Shown in pieces: positions 28,914-37,077 of a DNA stretch of 64,000 bases. This DNA is from Pseudoroseicyclus aestuarii (lineage in GTDB: Bacteria > Pseudomonadota > Alphaproteobacteria > Rhodobacterales > Rhodobacteraceae). The stretch covers positions 434,001-498,000 of the forward strand of contig NZ_QJTE01000003.1 of the NCBI RefSeq assembly GCF_003217255.1, written 5' to 3'. Both the position numbers and the translations under genes were made by a program. Below the pieces are notes generated by a model, which searched no databases, was not told the DNA's origin, and saw only the letters and a program-made list of their open reading frames with translations. Every line of letters begins with the position of its first letter. The stretch's first letter is position 1.

Positions 28914-28933
28914 TGTCCGGGCGGGCCCGGACA
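28914..28933. other. Perfect 20-base palindrome downstream of ureC
   Basis: TGTCCGGGC (28914-28922) and GCCCGGACA (28925-28933) form a perfect inverted repeat around GG. It lies between ureC and the small DUF1127 gene. There is no T-run, so it could be an RNA hairpin that tunes downstream ureE-G expression or a protein-binding site. Confidence 0.45.
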
Positions 28934-28986
28934 GGCATCTTCGCTGGCAGGGAGGGACCGAAACTCGATCACGAGAGAGGGTCCAG

Positions 28987-29202
28987 ATGGCTCATACAGC
29001 GACGAACACCACCCAAGCCCCGCATGTCAGCCTGCGCGCCGTTTTCGGCGCCGCGATGCGCGGCCTGAACGCCCTGATGGAACGCGATCCCCGGATGGGG
29101 CAGCTGCGCCAGCTTGGCGAGCGCAGCGACGCCGATCTTGCCGCCCAAGGCAAGAGCCGGCAGCAGGAACTGCGCCGCATCCTCAACGGCTCCTGGTACT
29201 GA
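28987..29202 (+). CDS. DUF1127-like small protein
   Basis: A 71-residue protein. The C-terminal half, RDPRMGQLRQLGERSDADLAAQGKSRQQELRRILNGSWY, has the layout of DUF1127 (YjiS-like): a short arginine-rich helix with 'sDadLAaqGksR'. Such proteins are abundant in alphaproteobacteria and some act in RNA turnover and stress or phosphate responses. The N-terminal 20 residues are poorly conserved in type. The ATG at 28987 is preferred to earlier in-frame codons because the conserved part follows it directly. It sits inside the urease operon between ureC and ureE, 31 bases before ureE. Confidence 0.65.
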   Translation: MAHTATNTTQAPHVSLRAVFGAAMRGLNALMERDPRMGQLRQLGERSDADLAAQGKSRQQELRRILNGSWY

Positions 29203-29233
29203 CGCCCGCGCCGCGCGGCGGGCAGGTGCGCCG

Positions 29234-29812
29234 ATGACCGGCGCATCGCCACGGGCGCATGAGGTGCTGCGCGCCGCCGGGTCCACCGGCGCGCTGCAGC
29301 TGACGCTCGATTACGGGCAACGGTTGCTGCGGCGGCGGCGCGTGACCTGCGACGACGGCACCGCCGTGCTGGTCGACCTCGCCGAGACCGTCAGCCTCGA
29401 CGCCGGCGACGCGCTGGTGCTGGACGACGGCCGGCAGGTCGATATCGCCGCCGCCGCCGAGCCACTGCTCGAGGTGCGGGGCGATCTGCCGCGCCTCGCC
29501 TGGCACATCGGCAACCGCCACGCCCCCTGCCGGATCGAGGCGGATCGCCTGCTGATCCAGCGCGACGCCGTCATGGCCCGGATGCTGGCCCAGCTTGGCG
29601 CCGAGACCCGCGAGGTGGTGGAGCCCTTCACCCCCGAGGGCGGCGCCTACGGGCAGGGCCGCACCATGGGCCATTCGCATGGCCCCGAGGGCGGGCACGA
29701 GCATGGCCACGACCACAGCCATGGTAACGGCCACAGCCACAGCCATGGTCATGGGCACAGCCACGACCACGGGCATAGCCACGATCATTCCCACTCCCAC
29801 GACCACGACTAG
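29234..29812 (+). CDS. ureE: Urease accessory protein UreE with histidine-rich tail
   Basis: A 192-residue nickel metallochaperone. It has the N-terminal peptide-binding domain (LTLDYGQRLLRRRRVTCDDG...VLVDLAETVSLDAGDALVLDDG) and the central nickel-binding domain with the conserved AWHIGNRHAPCRIEADRLLI. The last ~47 residues contain about 20 histidines in HSH, HDH and HGH runs, a nickel store like that of Klebsiella UreE but longer. The ATG at 29234 gives an N-terminus (TGASPRAHEVL) suited to the family. ureF follows after three bases. Confidence 0.93.
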   Translation: MTGASPRAHEVLRAAGSTGALQLTLDYGQRLLRRRRVTCDDGTAVLVDLAETVSLDAGDALVLDDGRQVDIAAAAEPLLEVRGDLPRLAWHIGNRHAPCRIEADRLLIQRDAVMARMLAQLGAETREVVEPFTPEGGAYGQGRTMGHSHGPEGGHEHGHDHSHGNGHSHSHGHGHSHDHGHSHDHSHSHDHD

Positions 29813-29815
29813 GCA

Positions 29816-30454
29816 ATGCGCGGCGCCGATTTCCTGACGCTGTCGCAATGGCTCTCGCCCGCCTATCCCGTCGGCAGCTTTGTCTTCTCGCAGGGGCTGG
29901 AGCGGGCGGTCGCGGACGGGCTGGTCTGCGATGCCGCGACGCTGGAGGCATGGCTGCGCGATTCCCTGGCGATGGGCAGCCTGCGCAACGACGCGATCCT
30001 GCTGGCCTGCGCCGCCCGGCCCGAGGCCGATCTCGCCGCGCTTTCGGAGCTTGCGACGGCCCTGACCCCCGCCGCCGAGCGGCGGGCCGAGGCGCGGGCG
30101 CTGGGCGCCGCCTTCGCCGCCACGACCCGCGCCGTCTGGGAGTTGGACCTGCCGGACGCGCCCTATCCCGTCGCCGTGGGCCGCGCGAGCGGTCTTGCCG
30201 GCCTGCCGACGGGGCCGGTCCTTCAGCTTTACCTGCAGGCCGGCACCTCCTCGCAGGTGCAGGCGGCGCTGCGGCTGATGCCTCTGGGGCAGACCGCAGG
30301 TGCGCGTGTGCTGGCGGCGCTGGCGCCCGACTGCCTCGCGCTTGCGCAGGAGGCCGAGGGCGCCGATACCGAGGACCTTGGAAGCTGCACCCTTGCCGCC
30401 GACATCGCCATGATGCGGCACGAAACACTGGGATCGAGGATTTTCCGCTCATGA
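29816..30454 (+). CDS. ureF: Urease accessory protein UreF
   Basis: A 212-residue all-helical urease chaperone that works with UreD and UreG as the activation complex; it may proofread nickel insertion. The family blocks QWLSPAYPVGSFVFSQGLE, SLRNDAILLACAAR and the C-terminal SCTLADIAMMRHETL-type segment ([18 protein letters not shown]) are clear. The stop codon (30452-30454) overlaps the ATG of an inserted gene (30451) by four bases. In a normal operon it would overlap or abut ureG. Confidence 0.95.
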   Translation: MRGADFLTLSQWLSPAYPVGSFVFSQGLERAVADGLVCDAATLEAWLRDSLAMGSLRNDAILLACAARPEADLAALSELATALTPAAERRAEARALGAAFAATTRAVWELDLPDAPYPVAVGRASGLAGLPTGPVLQLYLQAGTSSQVQAALRLMPLGQTAGARVLAALAPDCLALAQEAEGADTEDLGSCTLAADIAMMRHETLGSRIFRS

Positions 30455-30864
30455 TCCAGAAGACACCTAAGATCTTGATCGGCCATAGCAGTCCATTTTC
30501 GTGGCTTGCTGCGCCGAAGTCCGAAGAGGCCCGAGACGTTCTCGGGGCCGATCTCATCCCTATCCTTAGGCCGCATGGCGGGCCGGATCTGAATGAGAGT
30601 GAGGGGGTCTTCAAGGGTCTGCCTGATTTGAGTGCGCTTAAGGACGAGGACCGCGTTTGGTGGATGAAGAGTAGGCAGGAGAGGTGGCGGCAAACACTCC
30701 GCACCGCACCGACTGTCGCCCTGCGGTACTACAACGCGAACGGAGCCGCCTCCGGTGGCACCGGCCAGTGGATCGGCGTTTATCGCCTTCTCGGAGCGGC
30801 CTGGGACCACGAGCATTTCATCGTCAACTTTGACCCATCCAAACTAGCCGAGGTGCAACAATGA
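30451..30864 (+). CDS. Inserted 137-residue protein of unknown function between ureF and ureG
   Basis: I do not recognise this protein. It starts [20 protein letters not shown], has a [23 protein letters not shown] block, and is rich in aromatic residues near the end ([51 protein letters not shown]). It has no signal peptide, membrane segment or cysteine. GC is visibly lower than in ureF and ureG. Its ATG overlaps the ureF stop (ATGA) and its own stop overlaps the ureG start (ATGA), so it fits seamlessly between two urease genes. No urease operon known to me has such a component; horizontal acquisition is the likely explanation. The gene looks intact. Confidence 0.75.
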   Translation: MIQKTPKILIGHSSPFSWLAAPKSEEARDVLGADLIPILRPHGGPDLNESEGVFKGLPDLSALKDEDRVWWMKSRQERWRQTLRTAPTVALRYYNANGAASGGTGQWIGVYRLLGAAWDHEHFIVNFDPSKLAEVQQ

Positions 30865-31472
30865 CCTCCCCCAACGGCCCGCTGCGGGTCGGCATCGGTG
30901 GCCCCGTCGGCGCCGGCAAGACGACGCTGACCGCGCAACTGGCGCGCGCGCTGAAGGAGCGGCTGAGCCTCGCCGTGATCACCAACGACATCTACACGCA
31001 GGAGGATGCCGAGGCGCTGATGCGGATGCAGATCCTGCCCTCGGACCGGGTCATGGGGGTCGAGACGGGGGGCTGCCCGCATACCGCCATCCGGGAGGAT
31101 GCGAGCATCAACCTCGCCGCCGTGGCCGAGATGCGGGAAAGGCACCCGGACCTCGACCTCGTGCTGATCGAAAGCGGCGGCGACAATCTGTCCGCCACCT
31201 TCAGCCCGGAGCTGGCGGATGTGACGCTTTACGTCATCGACGTCGCCGCCGGAGAGGAGATCCCGCGCAAGGGCGGACCGGCGATCACCCGCAGCGATAT
31301 CCTCGTGATCAACAAGACCGATCTCGCGCCGCATGTCGGCGCCGACCTTGAAGTCATGGCGCGCGATGCGGCGCGGATGCGGCCCGGCCTGCCGGTGGTC
31401 TTCGCCAGCCTCAAGGCCGGTGACGGCCTTGAGGAGGTGGTGCGCCTGCTCGAAGAGGTTGGCGGCCTCTAG
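30861..31472 (+). CDS. ureG: Urease accessory GTPase UreG
   Basis: A 203-residue SIMIBI-class GTPase that powers nickel delivery to urease. The P-loop is [13 protein letters not shown], the metal-binding Cys-Pro-His is in [16 protein letters not shown], and the guanine-specificity motif is [19 protein letters not shown] is the Walker B region. The protein is of normal length and ends the urease operon. Its stop codon overlaps the convergent outer-membrane protein gene by four bases. Confidence 0.97.
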   Translation: MTSPNGPLRVGIGGPVGAGKTTLTAQLARALKERLSLAVITNDIYTQEDAEALMRMQILPSDRVMGVETGGCPHTAIREDASINLAAVAEMRERHPDLDLVLIESGGDNLSATFSPELADVTLYVIDVAAGEEIPRKGGPAITRSDILVINKTDLAPHVGADLEVMARDAARMRPGLPVVFASLKAGDGLEEVVRLLEEVGGL

Positions 31473-32182
31473 CGGCTGATCTCGCCGCCCAGCGCGAAGA
31501 GGCTGCGCGGGTCGAAGGTGGTGCCGCTGGCGGGGCCGAACTCGATCCGCGCGCCGAGGCCGATGAAGGCGCTGCTGTCGCTGTCGCCGTCCCGCTCGGC
31601 CTGCTGCTGGCCGATCTCGGCCCAGAGGCGCGGCCCCCCGGCGAGGGCATATTCGCCGCCCAGCGCGATGCGGCGCAGGCTGTCGCCGTCGTCGCCGTCG
31701 ATGTAGTCGAAATCGGCGCCCGCGCTATAGGCCAGCCCGAAGGCGACATCGGCCGAGACGCCGACCATCGTGCCATCCACGGCATCGCCCTTGCGCTGGC
31801 CGAGGTACCCCTCGAGCGAGACGGCGCGCAGGTCCATCGCGCCCTCGAGGCCGTAGAGGCTCGCGTCATCGCCATCGAGCCAGTCGCGCGCGAAGAACAG
31901 TCCCGCGGTGCCGACGTAGCCCAGCCGGTAGAAGCCGTGCAGCGTGACGTTGCCGGCGTTGTCGTCGAAGATGCCGAAGCTGTAGCGCGACAGGTCGCCC
32001 GCGAAGCCGAAGCCGTAAGCCTCGCCTTCGAGCGAGCCGGAGTAGGTGCTGCGCCCCAGCTCGAAATCGTCCAGCATCAGCTGCGTCTGCGCGGACAGCT
32101 CGCCGCCGGAAAAGCCCTGCGCCTGCGCCGCGCCGGTGGCGGTGCCGGCCGCGATGAGGGCGGCCCCGAAATATCTGATCAT
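31469..32182 (-). CDS. Porin-like outer-membrane beta-barrel protein
   Basis: A 237-residue protein with a signal peptide (residues 1-21, cleavage AQA). The mature chain is rich in Gly, Asp, Ser and alternating aromatic/polar strands ([48 protein letters not shown]), a pattern typical of small porin-like or opacity-type barrels. It lacks the usual C-terminal Phe, ending in EISR. It reads opposite to the urease genes and overlaps ureG by four bases. I can only assign the fold class, not the substrate. The promoter is probably in the 146 bases shared with the divergent LytR_C gene. Confidence 0.6.
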   Translation of the reverse strand: MIRYFGAALIAAGTATGAAQAQGFSGGELSAQTQLMLDDFELGRSTYSGSLEGEAYGFGFAGDLSRYSFGIFDDNAGNVTLHGFYRLGYVGTAGLFFARDWLDGDDASLYGLEGAMDLRAVSLEGYLGQRKGDAVDGTMVGVSADVAFGLAYSAGADFDYIDGDDGDSLRRIALGGEYALAGGPRLWAEIGQQQAERDGDSDSSAFIGLGARIEFGPASGTTFDPRSLFALGGEISR

Positions 32183-32328
32183 CTGCTCTGCCTCGTAGGG
32201 ATTTGTTTGTTTGCGGGAACGATACTGTGTTCCGGGCGCTGCCGAAAGACCGCGCGGCGCGATGGCCCTGTCCCATCCCGGCCAAATTTCTATACTGGGG
32301 GCGCAGTCAGACCCCGAACGAGGCCGCG

Positions 32329-33543
32329 ATGAGCGACGAGCCGCCGGACCCGCAACGCGAGGCCGCCCGCAAGGCGGATCACGAGCGGGTCATGGACATG
32401 ATGAACGGCCCCGAGATGCAGCGCCGCCTCGAGGCGGCGCGGGCGCGCCGCGAGAAGGTGCTGGCCGCCCGTGCTTCATCCCTGGAGGGGGCCGAGGAGG
32501 CGGAGCGGCAAGTTCCGCCAGAGGAACCCGGCCAGGTGGCGCCCGAGGAGAGGGCCCCCGCTGCCGCGGGCCGTTCGCCTCGTAAAGCGCCGACCGAGAC
32601 GCAGGAGGCCGCCGCGCCCCCGCCTGAGCGGGTCGTGCCGGTGCGCCCCGCCCGCCCCGCGGGCCGGAGCGCTGCCGCGCCCGCCGCCCCCGCGGCGCTG
32701 GTAGCCGAGCGGCGGGGCGAAAGGCGGGCCAAGGGGCAGGGAGGCCGGACCTGGCCGCGCGGCCTCTTCATCCTGCTGGTCGGTCTTCTGGCCGGGGTCG
32801 CGCTGACGGTGCTGGCCCTGCGCCTGCCGCTGCAGGATGTGCTGGCGCGCCTGCCCCTGGCGGCCCTACAGCCCGATGCCCCGGCGCCCGAGGCGCTGGC
32901 GCGCGGCCCGCAGCTTGCCCCCCCGCAGGAGGGCGAGGGCAGCCCCCAGGCCCCGGCCCTTCAGGAGCGGTCAGAGGCGGATGGCGGCACGGGGCCGATC
33001 CGGGCCGGCGGCATCGAGGCCGGGGCGGCGGACAGCCTGACCACCGTCACCCGCCCCCTGCCGCGCCCGGCGCTGCTGCAGGTCCCCTCCGCCCTGGCGG
33101 CCCGCCTTGAGGCGCCCGGCGCGGCGGAGCTGCCGCAAAGCCCCGCCGCCAGCGCCCTTTCGCCCCGCGCGGGGACCGGCGCGGCCCTCGTGGCGCCCGA
33201 GGCGACCGAGGCGCCGCTCGCGGCGGGCGCGGGCGAGACTGCCGTGCCGCGGCTGCAGGGCGCGCGGCTGAAGCTGGCCGCCGATCTTCCCGGGGCGACG
33301 CTCGCTGCGGCGCGGGCGATCCTGGCGGAGGCGGGCGTGCCGGTGCAGACCGAGCCGCCGCAGGAGGGCGCCGCCGCGCCCTTCGGGCCCCAGCGCAGCG
33401 AGGTGCGCTATTTCCATTCCGGCGACGCCGCCCGGGCCGAGGGGCTGGCACAGGCGCTGGGCGCCGTGGCGCGCGATTTTTCGTCCTATCGCCCGGCGCC
33501 GGAGCGCGGCGTGGTCGAGATCTGGCTGGCCGGCAGCGGCTGA
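32329..33543 (+). CDS. Membrane protein with LytR_C-like periplasmic domain
   Basis: A 404-residue protein. Residues 1-140 are cytoplasmic, charged and Ala/Pro-rich. One membrane helix follows at about 145-166 (LFILLVGLLAGVALTVLAL). A long Ala/Pro linker leads to a C-terminal domain of about 85 residues (LKLAADLPGATLAAARAILAEAGVPVQTEP ... VRYFHSGDAARAEGLAQAL ... GVVEIWLAG) resembling the LytR/CpsA/Psr C-terminal domain. Function is unknown; an envelope role is likely. The convergent SEL1-repeat gene has a related C-terminal domain, and the two genes overlap by 58 bases. The ATG at 32329 is preferred because the upstream extension is Cys/Trp-rich and atypical. Confidence 0.65.
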   Translation: MSDEPPDPQREAARKADHERVMDMMNGPEMQRRLEAARARREKVLAARASSLEGAEEAERQVPPEEPGQVAPEERAPAAAGRSPRKAPTETQEAAAPPPERVVPVRPARPAGRSAAAPAAPAALVAERRGERRAKGQGGRTWPRGLFILLVGLLAGVALTVLALRLPLQDVLARLPLAALQPDAPAPEALARGPQLAPPQEGEGSPQAPALQERSEADGGTGPIRAGGIEAGAADSLTTVTRPLPRPALLQVPSALAARLEAPGAAELPQSPAASALSPRAGTGAALVAPEATEAPLAAGAGETAVPRLQGARLKLAADLPGATLAAARAILAEAGVPVQTEPPQEGAAAPFGPQRSEVRYFHSGDAARAEGLAQALGAVARDFSSYRPAPERGVVEIWLAGSG

Positions 33544-34697
33544 GCCTGCGGGCCGGCGTCCGGCTTGCCCGCCGGCAGGACCGCGCCGCCGCCGACGAGG
33601 TGCAGCACGATGCCGCCCGGCGCCTCCTGAACCTGCGCGGGCGCCGTGACGACGGGAAGCGAGGCTGCGACGGCCTCGGCCAGCGGCCGGTTCTCCGCGG
33701 CGGTGTAGTCCACCCGCGTCTCCGAGGCCGGTGCGGGGGCCGATCGCACCTCGGCCTCGACGCCCGCACCGCGCATCGCCGCTGCCAGCTCCTGCGCGTA
33801 AAGCGCGCCCGGATCGTCGCCCGGGTTCACGAGGATCAGCACGCTGTCCGCGGGCGAGGTGGCGGCGCCTGGCGTCAGCGCCACCCAATCGCTCCAGCGG
33901 ATCTCCTCGGTGCCGCGCCCAACCCGCCAGGCGAGGGCGCGCCCGGCGGCCTCAGGCGGCAGCGGCAGGGACAGGGCGCTGAGGTCCGTCTCGCCCCGGA
34001 CCACCAGCGGGGCGCCCGGCTCTGTCCCGCCGGAGGGGGCGCGCGCGATTTGCAGGGTGAAGGGGCCGGCGCCCGCCGCCACGCTCCAGACGAGGTCGGC
34101 GCGCGGGGGGTCGCTGCCGCGGGTCACGGCGCCGACGAGCGGTCGGGGCGCGGGCAGGGGGGCCGCGACTTCCGGGGCGGGCAGGGCCGAGAGGCGCTCG
34201 GCGGCGGCCGACATGGCCGGCGCCGCCGCGGCGTACCAGCTGCGCGCCATGGCCGGGTTTTGCGGCACGCCGCTGCCGGCCTCGTAGAGCAGGCCCATGT
34301 TGTAGCCGGCGCGCTCATTGCCGTTCGCGGCGGCGCGGGCATACCAGGTTGCCGCCGCCGCCGCATCGCGCGGGGCGCCGGTGCCCGCGTCGAGCATCAC
34401 GGCGACGTTGAACTGCGCCTCGCTCAGCCCGGCGCCCGCCGCCTCGAGGTACCAGCGCAGGGCGGTGGCGGAATCGCGCGGCACCCCCATCCCGAGGTCA
34501 TGGATCAGCCCCAGGCCCAGCGCCGCCTCTGGCGCGCCCTCTGCCGCCTCGTGGCGCCAGCGTTCGGCGGCCAGAGCATAGTCCTGCCGGTCGAAGGCCT
34601 CTTGCCCGGTCGGCTGCGCGCGCTGCGCCGTCGAGGCGGCCGGGATCGGCGCCAGCAAGAGCGCGACAAGCAGGCATCTGATCGGGCCCGCAACCAT
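33486..34697 (-). CDS. Exported SEL1-repeat protein with LytR_C-like domain
   Basis: A 403-residue protein with a signal peptide (about residues 1-24, cleavage STA). Three SEL1 repeats cover about 55-165 (ALGLGLIHDLGMGVPRDSATALRWY, AQFNVAVMLDAGTGAPRDAAAAATWY, AGYNMGLLYEAGSGVPQNPAMARSWY). A middle region of beta character follows, then a C-terminal domain (ILVNPGDDPGALYAQELAAAMRGAGVEAEVR ... RVDYTAAENRPLAEAVAASL ... GGIVLHLVGGG) similar to that of the convergent neighbour. SEL1 proteins are usually periplasmic scaffolds. The start is one base from the stop of the OmpA-family gene, so both are probably in one operon. Confidence 0.75.
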   Translation of the reverse strand: MVAGPIRCLLVALLLAPIPAASTAQRAQPTGQEAFDRQDYALAAERWRHEAAEGAPEAALGLGLIHDLGMGVPRDSATALRWYLEAAGAGLSEAQFNVAVMLDAGTGAPRDAAAAATWYARAAANGNERAGYNMGLLYEAGSGVPQNPAMARSWYAAAAPAMSAAAERLSALPAPEVAAPLPAPRPLVGAVTRGSDPPRADLVWSVAAGAGPFTLQIARAPSGGTEPGAPLVVRGETDLSALSLPLPPEAAGRALAWRVGRGTEEIRWSDWVALTPGAATSPADSVLILVNPGDDPGALYAQELAAAMRGAGVEAEVRSAPAPASETRVDYTAAENRPLAEAVAASLPVVTAPAQVQEAPGGIVLHLVGGGAVLPAGKPDAGPQAQPLPASQISTTPRSGAGR

Positions 34698-34698
34698 G

Positions 34699-35142
34699 TC
34701 AGCGCCAGGTGATCTCCACCTGCCGGTTCAGGCGCTGATCGACGCCATCGGCGGTCTCGACCGGCAGCTCGCTGTTGCCGCGTCCCAGAACCTGCAGCCG
34801 TTCCGCCGGGATGCCGCGCGCCACGAGGCCATCGGCAACCTGCTGCGCGCGGCGGATCGACAGGTCGAGGTTGCGGGTCGCATCACCGACGGTATCGGCG
34901 CCGCCCGAGACGATCATCACGATCGGGCTGCCCTCGCGGAACAGCCGCGCGGCCTGGTCCAGCGTCTGCTGCTGGTCTGCATCGACACGGGCACTGCCGG
35001 TGCGGAAGAAGATGGCCAGGCTATCGTCCGGGGCCTGGGCCGAGGCATCCTCGGGTCCGGTCTGCGCGCCCACCGGTGCGGCCAGCAGCACGAGCCCGGA
35101 GAGGCAGGCCGCGGTGAAGGTCCGTATCGTCAAAGATGTCAT
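34699..35142 (-). CDS. Small OmpA-family periplasmic protein
   Basis: A 147-residue protein with a signal peptide (about residues 1-26, cleavage after VGA) and an OmpA-like peptidoglycan-binding domain: IFFRTGSARVDADQQQTLDQAA, IVMIVSGGADTVGDATRNLDLSIRRAQQVADGLVARGIPAERLQVLGRGNSELPVET, and QRLNRQVEITW. The canonical Asp and Arg contacts for diaminopimelate (NLDLSxxRAxxV and NRQV) are present. It has no barrel or lipobox, so it is free in the periplasm. The ATG at 35142 gives a normal signal peptide. The SEL1 gene follows with a single-base gap. Confidence 0.87.
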   Translation of the reverse strand: MTSLTIRTFTAACLSGLVLLAAPVGAQTGPEDASAQAPDDSLAIFFRTGSARVDADQQQTLDQAARLFREGSPIVMIVSGGADTVGDATRNLDLSIRRAQQVADGLVARGIPAERLQVLGRGNSELPVETADGVDQRLNRQVEITWR

Positions 35143-35431
35143 GATCGTACCACCATTATCCTCGTCACCGGGAACAGTGTAGCGCGCCCGAGGGCATCGC
35201 GACACGTCGGCGCGTCGAATAATGGCGAAAAAGTGGCAACGCGCGCAGTTGTGAGATCTGGGCGCAGCTGCGGGCCCAGTCAGGGCCGCGCGCGGGTCTC
35301 GGTCACAGAGACAGCCGTTGCCGAAGGAAAGGCATCAGCAGAGGCCGGCAGGACCAGCGGTCGAGAGTGGAGGAGTCGGCCTGATCGCTCCGCCCGAGGG
35401 CAGAGTATCGAATGTGACCTGATGGGATGTC

Positions 35432-35507
<76 letters not shown>

Positions 35508-35516
35508 GTGGCGCCC

Positions 35517-35545
35517 TATTTGTCTGGAAGGCCCGCCCCTGTCAA
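35517..35545 (-). promoter_or_regulatory. Promoter of tRNA-Ala(CGC)
   Basis: Read on the minus strand, TTGACA (35545-35540) and CAAATA (35522-35517) are 17 bases apart and lie 10 bases before the tRNA. The -35 hexamer is a perfect consensus; the -10 is weaker. Confidence 0.7.
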
Positions 35546-35583
35546 GCGCAAGAGCGGGCGGCTGGCGCAGGGGAAAGCGGGGC

Positions 35584-36057
35584 CTAGCGGCGCGGCAGGC
35601 GCCACCAGTAGGCGGCATAGGCGGGCACCTCGCGCAGGGCGAGGCGGCTCTGCGCGCGCAGGCTGGCGCCGCGCCAAGGCGGGGCGCTGCCCCTGGCGGC
35701 AAGGCCCAGGCGCCGCGCCGTCAGAAGCGCGCGCGGCAGATGCGGCGCATCCGTCACGAGGATCACGCGATTGGCGCCGAGGCGGGCAAGGATCGGCAGG
35801 GCGAAGGCGATGTTCTCCTGCGTTGTATGCGACGCGGCCTCTGGCGTGATTGCGCTCTCCGGCACGCCGGCTTCGATCAGCAGGAGGCGCATCACCTCGG
35901 CCTCGGCCGGGGGGTGCCGGCCAAGGCCGCCGCAGGGCACGATGTGCCGCACGCGCCCCGCGTGCCACAGGGCCGCCCCCTGCGCCGTGCGGCGCCGCAG
36001 CGTGGGCGAGGGGCCATCCGCCCAGACGGCGGCCCCGAGGATGAGGGCGATGGTCAT
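35584..36057 (-). CDS. YdcF-like DUF218 protein
   Basis: A 157-residue protein of the DUF218 (YdcF/ElyC/SanA) family. Conserved segments are [46 protein letters not shown], the [15 protein letters not shown] block and [22 protein letters not shown]. The Glu/Ser-His pocket fits the family fold, known from E. coli YdcF, which binds S-adenosylmethionine, and ElyC, which affects peptidoglycan precursors. No reaction is proven for this group. The short hydrophobic N-terminus may be an uncleaved signal. It lies upstream of tRNA-Ala on the same strand. Confidence 0.8.
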   Translation of the reverse strand: MTIALILGAAVWADGPSPTLRRRTAQGAALWHAGRVRHIVPCGGLGRHPPAEAEVMRLLLIEAGVPESAITPEAASHTTQENIAFALPILARLGANRVILVTDAPHLPRALLTARRLGLAARGSAPPWRGASLRAQSRLALREVPAYAAYWWRLPRR

Positions 36058-36179
36058 GCCTGCGGGCTTAGCGCGCCCCCGCGTGCGACGCAGCCCTGAT
36101 AAAGAGCGCGCTGCCGCGCTTGGCGCAGCCCCGGCGGCGCGGTAGGGGCTGGGGCGAACGGAAAAACAGGAGTGAACGG

Positions 36180-36455
36180 ATGGAAGAGGTACTGCAGACA
36201 CTGGGCTGGATCGCGGTGGTGCTGCTGGCGCTGGTCGGCCTCGTGGCGGGCTGGGTCGCCGGGCTGGTTACCGGCGGCAACAAGGCCGCCTACATGATCA
36301 TCGGCGCGATCGCCGCCATCGCCGCGCCCTTCGTGCTGGCGCTGCTGGGGATCACGGCGGTGATCGGCGCCGGGCTGGTCGCGCTGCTGATCGCCGCGGC
36401 GGTCTTCGTCGCCGTCGTCCTGGCCATCGTGCTGGCGATCCGCAGCAAGCGCTAG
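36180..36455 (+). CDS. Small hydrophobic membrane protein
   Basis: A 91-residue, almost wholly hydrophobic protein with three likely membrane helices (about 8-30, 37-60 and 63-87) and a basic C-terminus (IRSKR). The segment LVGLVAGWVAGLVTGGNKAAY resembles the GlsB/YeaQ/YmgE stress membrane family, but the match is short and I would not rely on it. The start at 36180 follows GAGTGAACGG. Its stop overlaps the convergent tdk gene by four bases. Confidence 0.6.
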   Translation: MEEVLQTLGWIAVVLLALVGLVAGWVAGLVTGGNKAAYMIIGAIAAIAAPFVLALLGITAVIGAGLVALLIAAAVFVAVVLAIVLAIRSKR

Positions 36456-37039
36456 AGAGCGGGGTCGCCCACCGCCTCGCGGTAATGACGGCGGCAAAGG
36501 CTGACGTAACGGTCGTTGCCGCCGATCTCGATCTGGTCGCCGCTGGTCACCACCTGGCCCGCGGCGTCCTTGCGCACCACCATGGTTGCCTTGCGGCCGC
36601 AGTGGCAGATGGTGCGCACCTCGCGCATCTCGTCGGCCAGCGCCAGAAGCGCGGCAGAGCCCGGGAAGAGCTGCCCGAGGAAATCCACCCGCAGCCCGTA
36701 GCACATCACCGGCACGTCGAGGTCGTCGACCACGCGGGCCAGCTGCCAGACCTGCTCGGGCGTCAGGAACTGCGCCTCGTCGATGAAGATGCAGGCGCAG
36801 GGGCCCGACTGCAGCCGCGCGGCGATCCGGGCGGACAGGTCGTCCTCCGGCCCGAAGGTCTCGGCCGGGGCGGTGATGCCGATGCGGCTGCCGATGGTCT
36901 GCGGCCCGGCGCGGTCGTCCACCCGCGCGGTCAGCAGGTAGGTCTGCATCCCCCGCTCGACGTAGTTGTAGGACGCCTGCAGCAGCAGCGTCGACTTGCC
37001 GGCGTTCATGGTGGAGTAGTGAAAGTGCAGCTTGGCCAT
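36452..37039 (-). CDS. tdk: Thymidine kinase (type II)
   Basis: A 195-residue salvage enzyme that phosphorylates thymidine. The P-loop is FHYSTMNAGKSTLLLQ, the Walker B region FIDEAQFLTPEQV contains the catalytic glutamate of the type II family, and the lasso/zinc site is formed by CHCGRKATMVVR and CRRHY. Length and motif order are normal. It reads in the same direction as the hibernation-factor gene upstream, 38 bases away. Confidence 0.95.
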   Translation of the reverse strand: MAKLHFHYSTMNAGKSTLLLQASYNYVERGMQTYLLTARVDDRAGPQTIGSRIGITAPAETFGPEDDLSARIAARLQSGPCACIFIDEAQFLTPEQVWQLARVVDDLDVPVMCYGLRVDFLGQLFPGSAALLALADEMREVRTICHCGRKATMVVRKDAAGQVVTSGDQIEIGGNDRYVSLCRRHYREAVGDPAL

Positions 37040-37077
37040 GAGGCGGGGGAGTAGCCCCCGCCCCCCGGCTTCGCAAG

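Noticed and set aside
29671-29811. Repetitive GGC/CAC DNA that might be a tandem-repeat or CRISPR-like array
   Set aside because: It is the His-rich coding tail of ureE in frame; there are no direct repeats with spacers. No CRISPR array was seen in the window.
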